The position numbers were made by a program, and so were the translations under genes. A model generated the notes under the pieces. It made no database searches, was not told the DNA's origin, and worked only from the letters and a program-made list of their open reading frames with translations. A stretch of 29,220 bases of DNA, taken from positions 1-29,220 of the forward strand of contig NZ_JAJFCK010000030.1 in the NCBI RefSeq assembly GCF_020709055.1. Reading direction: 5' to 3'. This document shows positions 1 to 7,875 of the stretch, in pieces. Source of the DNA: Ruminococcus callidus. Its GTDB lineage: Bacteria > Bacillota > Clostridia > Oscillospirales > Ruminococcaceae. Each line of letters starts with the position of its first letter. Within the stretch, counting starts at the first letter, position 1.

Positions 1-146
1 CAGATGCGTCGTCAAATTTTTCGTCAGATGAAACAAAAAGCGGAGTGAATACTTGATGTATTCACGAGCATTTTTGTGAAATATGACGGGAAATTTGCAA
101 GCAGATGGCGTGCAAAGTCGCCAGACGCTCTTTGTGCGGTATTGCC
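1..146. repeat. Family B hairpin MITE-like element (copy B1, left end outside window)
   Basis: This is the right-hand 146 bp of a 172-bp element whose complete copy lies at 23501-23672. The two copies differ at only one position over the shared 146 bp (A at about 56 here, C in the other). The element is a long imperfect palindrome with its apex near 50-65 and ends in CTTTGTGCGGTATTGCC. It contains no credible ORF. It is followed directly by the 28-bp right end of a family A element, so B1 appears to have inserted into A. Confidence 0.85.
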
Positions 147-174
147 GTAGATAGACGCCTATGAACACGAGCTC
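147..174. repeat. Right end of a family A element (A1), interrupted by B1
   Basis: These 28 bp match the right end of the complete element at 2071-2230 (its bases 2203-2230) and end in ACACGAGCTC. They are followed by TTA, the same trinucleotide that flanks the complete copy. The left part of A1 should lie upstream of B1, outside the window. The insertion point gives GTAG as the probable target duplication of B1. Confidence 0.75.
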
Positions 175-227
175 TTAACGGTAAACCGTGCAGCAAAAGA
201 TACAGGACAGGCTCCGGGGAGCATGCT

Positions 228-905
228 ATGAGACTTTTCGTGATAGAAGATGAACAGTCCTTGCGGGAGGACATCACAAAAAAATTGCAGCGTTCAGGAT
301 ATGAAGTCGATGCCTGCGGCGATGGAGAAACAGCCTCAGAATATCTGTCTGTGGAATATTACGATTTGATATTATTAGACCTGAATCTTCCTAAGATGGA
401 CGGAATGACACTTCTCCGCAGCTTCCGGAAAGAAAATCAGGAGACACCGGTGCTGATCTTGTCGGCACGAAGTGAAATTGCCGACAAAGTAGAGGGGCTG
501 GATGCAGGTGCAAACGATTACCTTTCAAAGCCATTTCACCTCGCAGAGCTGGAAGCCAGAATCCGCAGCCTGACACGCAGGCAGTTCATTCAGCGGGATG
601 TGCGCCTGCAATGCGGACAGATCGTATACGATACCAAGAGCCGTACCGCAGCAGTGAACGGCGTTACGATCAGTCTGACACGCAAAGAAACCGGCGTACT
701 GGAATATCTGATGCTGCATCAGGGCAGACCGGTCAGTCAGGAGGAACTCATTGAACATGTATGGGACAGCAGCGTGGACAGCTTCAGCAATTCGATTCGT
801 GTCCACATTTCTGCACTCCGGAAAAAACTCCGTGCAGTTCTTGGCTATGACCCCATTCGAAACCGGATCGGAGAGGGCTATGAAATAGAAGGAGAATCAA
901 AATGA
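228..905 (+). CDS. OmpR/PhoB-family response regulator
   Basis: This 225-residue protein is a full-length OmpR-type response regulator, a cytoplasmic DNA-binding protein phosphorylated by the kinase encoded next to it. The receiver domain spans about residues 1-115, with acidic residues E7 and D8, phospho-acceptor D51 in the DLNLPKMDG motif, S79 and K101 in the SKPF motif. A winged-helix effector domain covers about 125-221. The ATG at 228 is preceded by GGGGAG with a 6-nt spacer. The stop overlaps the kinase start by ATGA, so the two are translationally coupled. No clear promoter is visible between the gene and the nested repeats just upstream, so transcription may enter from outside the window. 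The target genes and stimulus cannot be read from the sequence. Confidence 0.95.
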   Translation: MRLFVIEDEQSLREDITKKLQRSGYEVDACGDGETASEYLSVEYYDLILLDLNLPKMDGMTLLRSFRKENQETPVLILSARSEIADKVEGLDAGANDYLSKPFHLAELEARIRSLTRRQFIQRDVRLQCGQIVYDTKSRTAAVNGVTISLTRKETGVLEYLMLHQGRPVSQEELIEHVWDSSVDSFSNSIRVHISALRKKLRAVLGYDPIRNRIGEGYEIEGESK

Positions 906-2062
906 GGCGAATGAAACGACTATCCTTTCAATGGAGAATCACATTGCTGACTGCCATTTTAATTGCCGGAACCTGTATATGTTCCAATCTTCTGCTCTAT
1001 CGTTCCGGTACAGTCGGCATAGATTCGCTGAATGGCTTTGTCATGGAATATGATCCTGAAAGTTCCGATGTTCTGAAAATTGAATTTGACGATCAGCAGA
1101 TGTCCGCATTTCTCCATCAGTTTTCGCAGGAAATTTACGATGTGAAAGCAGAATTCGGAAGAAAATGCTGGTATATCACAGCCGCAGTCACACTGCTTAG
1201 TGCGGCAATTGCATATTTTGTAAGCGGCAGAGCACTCAAACCGCTGAAACAATTTTCAAAGCAGACAGAAAACATCAATCAGGACAATCTTACCAGCACC
1301 CGTTTTGATGAAAACACCGCAGCAGAATTTCAGCAGCTGAGCTGCTCGGTCAATCATATGCTCGACCGTCTGGCACTTTCCTTCGACTTACAGCGTCAGT
1401 TTGCGGGAAATGCCGCACATGAATTGCGGACACCCCTGGCAATGATGCAGACGAAATTAGAGCTGTTTGCCGAAGAGCATCCGGATGCCCATGCGGAAAC
1501 CGCAGAGCTGGTTCAGTTTCAAATTGATCAGGTAGACCGCCTGACTGCTCTTGTCCGCACGCTTCTGGAAATGAGCAATTTGCAGTCTGTTTCACGTTCG
1601 GATGAAATTGAGCTGTCCCCGCTGGTTGACGAGATCCTGACAGATCTCACCACGCTTGCGGAACAGAAAAATATTACACTGCATCAAAACTGTGAGGACG
1701 TTCATATGACCGGCAGCGACACGCTAATTTACAGATTATTATTTAATCTCATTGAGAATGCGATCAAATACAATCATCCGGGCGGCAGTGTAACGGTTTC
1801 CATCCGGAACGAAAATCATCAGGCTTTGCTGCATGTTGCAGACACAGGCTGCGGAATTCCGGAAGCATACAGAGAGAGTATTTTTCAGCCGTTTTTTCGT
1901 GTGGATAAATCAAGAAGCCGGCAAATGGGCGGTGTCGGTTTAGGGCTTGCCCTTGTGAAAGAAATTGCAGTATTGCATGGCGGGAATGTCTGTGTGGAAT
2001 CAAGTTCAGAAGCCGGAACGACCTTTGCGGTGAATCTGCCCCTGGACGGAGAAGCGGAATAG
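902..2062 (+). CDS. Sensor histidine kinase (HAMP / HisKA / HATPase)
   Basis: This 386-residue membrane kinase pairs with the response regulator just upstream. A first membrane segment lies at about 13-33, followed by a short extracellular loop (about 34-88) and a second segment at about 89-108. A HAMP linker runs to about 160. The HisKA H-box AAHELRTPLA carries the phospho-acceptor H173. The ATP-binding domain shows N286 (NLIENAIKYN), DTGCGIP at 314-320 and GGVGLGLAL at 343-351. The loop of about 55 residues is too short for a folded ligand-binding domain, which suggests sensing of the envelope or a membrane partner. The start overlaps the upstream stop by 4 nt; a second in-frame ATG at 911 is possible. 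A family A element begins 8 bp after the stop. The operon is bracketed by A elements at both ends. Confidence 0.94.
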   Translation: MRRMKRLSFQWRITLLTAILIAGTCICSNLLLYRSGTVGIDSLNGFVMEYDPESSDVLKIEFDDQQMSAFLHQFSQEIYDVKAEFGRKCWYITAAVTLLSAAIAYFVSGRALKPLKQFSKQTENINQDNLTSTRFDENTAAEFQQLSCSVNHMLDRLALSFDLQRQFAGNAAHELRTPLAMMQTKLELFAEEHPDAHAETAELVQFQIDQVDRLTALVRTLLEMSNLQSVSRSDEIELSPLVDEILTDLTTLAEQKNITLHQNCEDVHMTGSDTLIYRLLFNLIENAIKYNHPGGSVTVSIRNENHQALLHVADTGCGIPEAYRESIFQPFFRVDKSRSRQMGGVGLGLALVKEIAVLHGGNVCVESSSEAGTTFAVNLPLDGEAE

Positions 2063-2070
2063 CGGTATTA

Positions 2071-2230
2071 GAGCTTGTGTTCGTAGGAAATATATGCGGA
2101 TTTTCGAGCAAATTTTTTTGCAGACAAGGCAAAAATTTGCAGGCATACTTTCGTATGGCAAGAATTTTTAACGCAGTATGCAACAAAATTTGCCGAAAAG
2201 ACGTAGATAGACGCCTATGAACACGAGCTC
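2071..2230. repeat. Family A hairpin MITE-like element (copy A2), TTA target duplication
   Basis: This 160-bp imperfect palindrome begins GAGCTTGTGTTCGTAGG and ends CCTATGAACACGAGCTC. It is flanked on both sides by TTA (2068-2070 and 2231-2233). The apical stem reads CATAC-TTTC-GTATG. It carries no credible ORF. Its interior is essentially identical to the copy at 4108-4267 in opposite orientation. Confidence 0.9.
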
Positions 2231-2313
2231 TTATTCGCAACCCGTTTCCACAAACGCATCCGCATGCCTTTTCGGCAAATCGGTAATTTTTGAAGAAAAT
2301 CATGAAATTGTGT

Positions 2314-2341
2314 TTCACAAAAAGCATTTCTGTGTTATAAT
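2314..2341 (+). promoter_or_regulatory. Sigma-A promoter of the double-HTH regulator
   Basis: A -35 box TTCACA (2314-2319) is separated by 16 bp from a perfect -10 TATAAT (2336-2341). An AAAGGA ribosome binding site at 2357-2362 lies 8 nt before the ATG at 2371. The remaining 2234-2313 stretch shows nothing else. Confidence 0.75.
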
Positions 2342-2370
2342 AGAGATACGTACAAGAAAGGACGATTTAC

Positions 2371-4107
2371 ATGACATTTTCAGAATTACTGAACGAATAC
2401 ATCTGCATATTTCGCTGTACTGCCGGCGAACTGGCAAACGCCTCCGGTTTGACGCAGGCATCTCTCAGCAGATACCGAAACGGACAGCGGATGCCGGAAA
2501 CCGACACCCTGAAAAAACTTGCGTCCGGAATCGCTCGCATTGCAGCGCAGAACGGCACAGATCTGGATCTTGATTTGGTTTTCTCACAGCTGGCAGAGGC
2601 AGCCGGCATTGTGAAAACGGACCACACGCAATTTTCCGGTCAGTTTTCTTTTCTTATCGATGCAATTTCAATCAATCTGAGCGAACTTGCCAAAAGCATG
2701 GGCTATGACCCGTCTTATCTTTCGAGAATCAAAAAAGGACAGCGTATGCCGGCAGATATCACGAAATTTGCGGAGAGCCTGAGCGCTTTTTTGCTGCGGA
2801 AATACGGCGGATCCGAGAAAATGAAATTGATCTGCAAGCTGCTGGATTGCTGCACCGCAAAGGATACATTCTCCCATCCGGATTTCACTGCTGCAATAAC
2901 CCGGTATCTTTGCAGCAGCGAACCAAAAGAGAAAGCAGCGGAGGGCATCCGGGATTATCTGAAAAAGCTGGACGAATTTGACCTGAACGAATATATGACG
3001 CTGATTCGGTTTGACCAGCTGAAGGTTCCCACTGTGCCGTTTCACCTGCCCTCTTCCAGAAACTATTACGGCATCGAACAGATGAAACAGGGCGAACTGG
3101 ACTTTTTCAGGGCAACTGCGCTCTCCCGTTCCAAGGAACCGATTTTTATGAACAGCGATATGCCCATGGCAGATATGGCACAGGATATGGAATTCAACAA
3201 AAAGTGGATGTTTGGCATTGCCGCCTGTCTGAAAAAAGGACTGCATCTGCACATGATCCACCATGTTGACCGCCCTCTGGAAGAGATGATCTTAGGTCTG
3301 GAAGCGTGGATCCCCATCTATATGACCGGACAGATTACTCCGTACTACCTGAAAAATCCGGGCACCGACACTTATCATCATCTGAATTATGTTTCGGGTG
3401 CAGCGGCGCTTGCAGGAGAATGCATCAGCGGATACCACAAGGACGGAAAGTACTACCTGACCAACGCCAGACAGGAAGTTGCCTATTACCGCACCAAAAC
3501 CAATCATATTTTATCCAAAGCACTCCCCTTAATGGAAATTTACACGGGAGAATCCAAGGAGGAATTCCACCGCTTTCTCGCCGGCGAAGCCGGAAAGGAC
3601 GGCGTATCTTCCAATCTGTACACCGCACTTCCGCTGTACACCATTTCAGAGGAACTGTTTCAGAATATCCTGGAGCGAAATCATATTCCGGCGGAGAAAC
3701 AGCAGATGCTCTTACAGGAACTGCACCGGGAGAAAGACAACTTTCTGCAAACGCTCCAGTCTGGTTCCGTAGAGGACAGGATTCCTGCACTTTCCCGAGA
3801 GGAATATGCAGAGATGCCGCTGGCGCTTTCTCTATCTGAAGCGTTTTACGAACATGAGATCTGCTGTACCTACGACGAATATCTGGAACATTATCACCAG
3901 ACCATGGCATTTGCGGAACACAATCCGAACTACACAGTTTTATCACAGCACACCCGCATTTTCAGAAACATTCAGATTCGGATTAAACACAGCGAACGGG
4001 TGGTCATCTCTAAAAACAAAAGTCCGGTGATTCATTTTGTCATTCGGCATCCGAAGATGAGAAAGGCAATCGAAGACGGACTGTGGCAGGTGCTGAATGA
4101 AGAATAA
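2371..4107 (+). CDS. Orphan regulator with two XRE-type HTH motifs and a large unrecognised C-terminal region
   Basis: This 578-residue protein has two related helix-turn-helix segments, at about 16-50 and 100-140. They share the pattern LSRxxxGQRMP (LSRYRNGQRMP and LSRIKKGQRMP), so the second looks like an internal duplication of the first. The remaining roughly 400 residues match no family I can name. They are soluble in character, contain no membrane segment, and include a His/aromatic-rich stretch at about 285-330. Known XRE regulators are usually 70-300 residues, so the C-terminal part is probably a sensor or enzyme-like domain. The gene is monocistronic with its own promoter. Its TAA stop coincides with the target trinucleotide of the A3 element. 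It is probably a DNA-binding regulator; its ligand and targets are unknown. Confidence 0.85.
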   Translation: MTFSELLNEYICIFRCTAGELANASGLTQASLSRYRNGQRMPETDTLKKLASGIARIAAQNGTDLDLDLVFSQLAEAAGIVKTDHTQFSGQFSFLIDAISINLSELAKSMGYDPSYLSRIKKGQRMPADITKFAESLSAFLLRKYGGSEKMKLICKLLDCCTAKDTFSHPDFTAAITRYLCSSEPKEKAAEGIRDYLKKLDEFDLNEYMTLIRFDQLKVPTVPFHLPSSRNYYGIEQMKQGELDFFRATALSRSKEPIFMNSDMPMADMAQDMEFNKKWMFGIAACLKKGLHLHMIHHVDRPLEEMILGLEAWIPIYMTGQITPYYLKNPGTDTYHHLNYVSGAAALAGECISGYHKDGKYYLTNARQEVAYYRTKTNHILSKALPLMEIYTGESKEEFHRFLAGEAGKDGVSSNLYTALPLYTISEELFQNILERNHIPAEKQQMLLQELHREKDNFLQTLQSGSVEDRIPALSREEYAEMPLALSLSEAFYEHEICCTYDEYLEHYHQTMAFAEHNPNYTVLSQHTRIFRNIQIRIKHSERVVISKNKSPVIHFVIRHPKMRKAIEDGLWQVLNEE

Positions 4108-4267
4108 GAACCTGTCTTCACAAGCGTATACAAGTGTCTTTTCGGCAAATTTTGTTGCATACTGCGTTAAAAATTCTTGCCATACGAAAGTATGCCTGCA
4201 AATTTTTGCCTTGTCTGCAAAAAAATTTGCTCGAAAATCCGCATATATTTCCTATGAATACAAGCTC
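4108..4267. repeat. Family A hairpin MITE-like element (copy A3), chimeric ends, TAA target duplication
   Basis: This is a 160-bp copy in opposite orientation to A2. The left end is of the GAACCTGTCTTCACAAG type and the right end is of the CCTATGAATACAAGCTC type, so the ends come from two subfamilies. TAA flanks it on both sides (4105-4107, which is also the stop codon of the regulator, and 4268-4270). The apical stem is the CATAC/GTATG form. Confidence 0.9.
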
Positions 4268-4273
4268 TAAAAT

Positions 4274-4313
4274 AACCAGCCTGAAATTCCAATACTGGAG
4301 CTTCAGGCTGGTT
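4274..4313. terminator. Bidirectional intrinsic terminator between convergent genes
   Basis: A perfect 12-bp stem, AACCAGCCTGAA (4274-4285) with TTCAGGCTGGTT (4302-4313), is followed by TTTCATTT on the plus strand and TTATTTT on the minus strand. It ends the double-HTH regulator on one side and the sortase operon on the other. A closely similar hairpin lies at 16968-17007. Confidence 0.85.
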
Positions 4314-4352
4314 TCATTTGCGGTTAAGTTTTTTGATTTGCGTACCGGCAGG

Positions 4353-4871
4353 CTATGGCTTTGGAAATGATTCGAGGATTCCAACAACCACCTGTCTTTG
4401 TTTTCCGTCGTCTGTACAGGATATTACCGTCAATCTGTCGTCGCCGTAATCATCCAATACTTCAACAGATTGCGGCGCAACGACATGGTATTCCGCCACA
4501 ATATAGGTGTACCGTGTTCTCTTTTCATCATTGTCAATCAGGTACATCTCATCCCCGATTTGAATTCGGTCAAGAGCATTGAATATCTCGGCATAGATCG
4601 TGCTGTTATGTCCGGCAATGCAATAGTTGCCGTGTCCGGGCAAACCAGTCCCCTCAAAATGACCTGCCGATACCTGAAGCGACTTGGAATCTGTCCCTTC
4701 AAGCACCGGAACTTTGATGTTCAGAGAGGGAATCTCAAAATTTACGTGATCGTTCAACAGCTTTTTGAGATACCGCTCTCTGCTGATCCTTTGATACGCA
4801 AACAGAGCCAGAATCAAAACCCCGCAGACCATCAGCAGAATTCCGAGCGTTCGTAATACTTTTCTTTTCAT
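4353..4871 (-). CDS. Sortase (probably class D-like), partner of the LPQTG surface protein
   Basis: This 172-residue transpeptidase should act at the outer face of the membrane, joining LPxTG-type proteins to cell wall peptidoglycan. An N-terminal anchor lies at about 7-26. The catalytic triad is visible: H88 in CIAGHNS, C152 in LTVISC (the TLxTC position) and R159 in KQRQVVVG. The length is at the short end for sortases, and the class is uncertain. The gene begins 55 bp after the stop of an LPQTG protein on the same strand, which is the obvious substrate. No good ribosome binding site precedes the ATG at 4871, so expression may be low or coupled to the upstream gene. A strong terminator follows. 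Confidence 0.9.
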   Translation of the reverse strand: MKRKVLRTLGILLMVCGVLILALFAYQRISRERYLKKLLNDHVNFEIPSLNIKVPVLEGTDSKSLQVSAGHFEGTGLPGHGNYCIAGHNSTIYAEIFNALDRIQIGDEMYLIDNDEKRTRYTYIVAEYHVVAPQSVEVLDDYGDDRLTVISCTDDGKQRQVVVGILESFPKP

Positions 4872-4926
4872 CGTCTTATTTTACAAGTAGTAGTGCCGCT
4901 TGGAAAACGACACTCCTATGGGCGAA

Positions 4927-7554
4927 TTATTTCTGTTTTTTTCTTGTCCTGATCATAATTGCCGAGCCGCCAAGCGTCATAAGCACTGCCAGTCCTGCGA
5001 TCACCTTGTAAATGCTGGAATAACCAGTTTGCGGAAGACTGACCTCACCGCCTGCACTGTCTGTTCCTGTTCCCGTCACAGGGTCAATGGCATAGGTATC
5101 CAGAAGCTTTCCGTCCGCATCATACAGCGCAATGGAAAGCGTTCCGTCAGCGTTTGCGGCCGTTTCCGCTTTCGCCGGAATTGTCCCTGTTTTCTGGCGA
5201 TAATCTTCCATCGCCATTTTGCCAAGCTCCTCTTCGGAGGCAAAGTATTCTTCTGTGGTAGTCGTTGTGGCTGAAGTAACGCTTCCAGTGGAAGTGGTTG
5301 TTCCGCTATCCTTCGTTGTGACGGTATCGGCAGTTGTTTCGGTAGTTGCAGTAGACTCTGTTGTTACAGTTGTTGTGACAGTTTCCGTTGTTGTTTCGGT
5401 GGTTGTGACTGTGGTTACAATAGGAGTTGTCGTGCCCGGTTCTTCATATGCAACGTTGTAATCCGCAGAATAATCCTTCACGGTCTGGCTCGCACCATAC
5501 AGGACGAAGCCCTCTATGGGAATCAGATCCCCGTAAGGGTCTCTGGGATTGATGCCGTATCCGATTGCCTGCGCACCGATGACAGATACATGATCCGGAA
5601 CAGCGATGCTCATTGCCGGATTGACAGCAAATGCTCTTGAACCGATTTTTTCGACGCCTTTTCCTATCGTAATATCGGTAAGATCGTTATATGCAAATGC
5701 ACCGCTGAGTACTGTTTTCACACTGTCGGGGATTCTGATTTTCGTAAGTGCACATTCCGAAAAGGCACTGTTTCCGATCTGTGTAATGCCATCTTCCAGA
5801 ACAACATTGTCCAGCTTTTCACAGCCGCTGAACAAACTGTCCGGTATCTCCCCGATCTTTGCCGGTATCGGAGGAATTTCCGTCAGATTGCTGCAGGCTC
5901 CAAACGCACGCTCTCCCAGCATTTCCAGAGATTTTGGGAAGTTCTCTATTTGCGTAAGATCTTTGTTTTCGTTGAAAGCACTGTCACCGATCTCTTTGAC
6001 GCTGTCAGGGAATTGCAGAACCGGACAGCTGCTGTACTCGAACGCAGATGTTCCGATGGATTCCAGTCCGCTGCCAAGTGTCAGACCATTGCTGAGGGAA
6101 CAGCTTTGAAACGCTGCCGTTCCGATTTCCCTGACGCTGTCGGGAATCACGACACTTTCCAGCCCAAAATCTTTCGCAAAACAATTTCTCGGAATGCCTG
6201 TTAAATTCTCGGAAAGTTTCAGCGTTCTGAGTTTGGAACATTCGGCAAATGCAGCAACGCCGATACTGGTTACAGAATCAGGAATGACCAGTCTTGTGAT
6301 CGGCTGACTGCGGAATGCACAGTCGCCGATTTCTTCCAATGTATCCGGAAGTTCAACTGCTGTGATCTGCGGCGTTGTCCAGAAACCGTCAAATGCACTT
6401 TCCCCAATTTTGACGATACCGCTGGGGAAAACGACTTTTCCGAGAATCGGATCGCTTTCAAATGCGCTCTCTCCGATTACGGTATCGCTCATACCCTCTG
6501 TGAAACCGAGTTCAATCAGTTTATCGCAACTGATAAATGATGTCTTACCGATAAGCTTGATTCCCTTGCCGAACTGGACAGAAGTAATGTTGCGACACCA
6601 GCCGAATGCACTTTCCCCAATGGTTTCAAGCGTGTCCGGAAAAGTAATCGCTCCGCTGATACCGGAATTTGCGAATGCTTCAGCACCAATTGTTTTTATG
6701 CTGTTTCCAAATGTCACCTTTTTGAGATTGACAAGAACCTCAGTAGAATATCCGTAAAATGCCCGATTGCCGATCGTTTCAACGCCGTTTCCGATCACAA
6801 CAGATTCCAGACCCGTGCAGCCCTCAAAGGCACTGTCCCCGATTGTCTTTACACTGTCCGGAATCACGAGATCCGTCAGGGATTTGCACCCGCAGAAAGC
6901 ACACGAGCCAATCTCTGTGATGGTATCAGAAAAATGAACCGTTTTCAGATTTTCCATGTATCGAAATGTGTATTCCGGAATCGTTGTCACGCCATCGGCA
7001 AATGTAATTGTTTCGAGTGCGTCGCTGTCAAAAGCATATTGTCCGGAGGTCAGATCGCCGGAGATCAGGATACTCTTTACAGGACATTTCTCAAACGCAT
7101 CTACGCCAATTTCTTGCAGCGATTTCGGAAGAGAAACATCCGTCAGAGCGGTGCATCCGCTGAACGCTTTTTGTCCGATGCTTGTAACACCTTCCGGAAT
7201 GGTTACCGAGGTAATTGCTGTGTTGTCCCGAAATGCCTCCTGTTTTATTTCTGTGACAGGTATTTCCGTGCCGTCATAAGTAACAGCTGATGGGATCACA
7301 AGTTCTGCATCTGTTCCGGAATACCCTTGAATTATGCAGTAGTCGCTTCCTACACCATCGTAATCATAATATACAGCGTACTGGTAATTGTCATCGGTCG
7401 TCCCCTCTCCACACACGCCATATGCCGCAGATACAACAACACTGCTGTTTTCAACGGTACCGGTGTATGCCCCATAGGCGTAGCAGCAGGAAAAAACGGT
7501 GGCAAATGCAGTAGCCGAAGCCAGAATCCGACGAATCGATCTGTGTTTTCTCAT
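4927..7554 (-). CDS. BspA-like leucine-rich-repeat surface protein with LPQTG anchor
   Basis: This 875-residue secreted protein starts with a Sec signal (MRKHRSIRR plus an Ala-rich core to about residue 30). About residues 90-690 are a long run of BspA/LRR_5-type repeats of about 23 residues with the pattern I-P-x-S-V-x-x-I-G-x-x-A-F-x-x-C. A threonine-rich stalk follows at about 706-770, then a small spacer domain. The wall-sorting signal is LPQTG at 840-844, a hydrophobic stretch and the tail RTRKKQK. The architecture predicts a peptidoglycan-linked adhesin or scaffold displayed away from the cell. The ATG is preceded by AGGAGGG (7561-7567). The sortase gene lies directly downstream. The repeat ligand cannot be inferred. 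Confidence 0.95.
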   Translation of the reverse strand: MRKHRSIRRILASATAFATVFSCCYAYGAYTGTVENSSVVVSAAYGVCGEGTTDDNYQYAVYYDYDGVGSDYCIIQGYSGTDAELVIPSAVTYDGTEIPVTEIKQEAFRDNTAITSVTIPEGVTSIGQKAFSGCTALTDVSLPKSLQEIGVDAFEKCPVKSILISGDLTSGQYAFDSDALETITFADGVTTIPEYTFRYMENLKTVHFSDTITEIGSCAFCGCKSLTDLVIPDSVKTIGDSAFEGCTGLESVVIGNGVETIGNRAFYGYSTEVLVNLKKVTFGNSIKTIGAEAFANSGISGAITFPDTLETIGESAFGWCRNITSVQFGKGIKLIGKTSFISCDKLIELGFTEGMSDTVIGESAFESDPILGKVVFPSGIVKIGESAFDGFWTTPQITAVELPDTLEEIGDCAFRSQPITRLVIPDSVTSIGVAAFAECSKLRTLKLSENLTGIPRNCFAKDFGLESVVIPDSVREIGTAAFQSCSLSNGLTLGSGLESIGTSAFEYSSCPVLQFPDSVKEIGDSAFNENKDLTQIENFPKSLEMLGERAFGACSNLTEIPPIPAKIGEIPDSLFSGCEKLDNVVLEDGITQIGNSAFSECALTKIRIPDSVKTVLSGAFAYNDLTDITIGKGVEKIGSRAFAVNPAMSIAVPDHVSVIGAQAIGYGINPRDPYGDLIPIEGFVLYGASQTVKDYSADYNVAYEEPGTTTPIVTTVTTTETTTETVTTTVTTESTATTETTADTVTTKDSGTTTSTGSVTSATTTTTEEYFASEEELGKMAMEDYRQKTGTIPAKAETAANADGTLSIALYDADGKLLDTYAIDPVTGTGTDSAGGEVSLPQTGYSSIYKVIAGLAVLMTLGGSAIMIRTRKKQK

Positions 7555-7567
7555 GGAAATCCCTCCT

Positions 7568-7790
7568 GTTCCTTCGTGTTGTGCACGTATTGTTCAGCAT
7601 GCACATTCGATATCATTTATATCCATATCATATCATACTTTATCAAAAAAAGAAAGCAGTTTTACCAAAAAGTCAATGACAAATCGGTAAGATTTGAAGA
7701 AAGACGCTGAATTTATGAGATAAGAGCGCCGTACCCGCAGGCTGTCTTGCTCTTATTTTCCGCCCCTCCGCCAGTTTATGCCCGTGGTCG
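7568..7790. other. Intergenic region upstream of the LRR protein
   Basis: No gene is visible here. The minus-strand promoter of the LRR protein should lie at about 7590-7690, in an AT-rich stretch rich in TATCATA motifs. TTGACT and TTGATA candidates for -35 exist, but neither pairs well with a -10. A weak hairpin, ATAAGAGC (7720-7727) with GCTCTTAT (7749-7756), followed by TTTC, may be a minor terminator. ATGCCC/GGGCAT (7778-7783 with 7791-7796) makes another short stem. Confidence 0.4.
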
Positions 7791-7875
7791 GGGCATGAAA
7801 AAAGCACCTCGTTTGAGATGCTTTTTGTTATATTTGGTTTTACCTCTCAAAAACGTACTATTTTGAGAGGTCTTA
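7791..7875 (-). repeat. Double-hairpin cassette repeat, copy 1 (terminator of the Ntox50 cassette)
   Basis: This 85-bp unit is repeated at 8514-8599. Read on the minus strand it starts at the stop codon of the small partner gene. A perfect 10-bp stem, CCTCTCAAAA/TTTTGAGAGG (7843-7852 with 7861-7870), comes first. A second hairpin, AAAAAGCA/TGCTTTTT with an inner CTC/GAG (7799-7826), follows and ends in a T run, so it is an intrinsic terminator. Confidence 0.85.

Noticed and set aside
1764..2327. Minus-strand frame crossing the kinase 3' end and A2
   Set aside because: It is open by chance across the hairpin repeat and antisense to the kinase; it has no ribosome binding site.
2071..4267. A2 and A3 as the inverted ends of a composite transposon carrying the regulator
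   Set aside because: Each copy has its own trinucleotide duplication (TTA and TAA), so they inserted independently.
5219..5461. Plus-strand ORF extremely rich in valine
   Set aside because: It is the antisense image of the Thr-rich stalk codons of the LRR protein and has no ribosome binding site.
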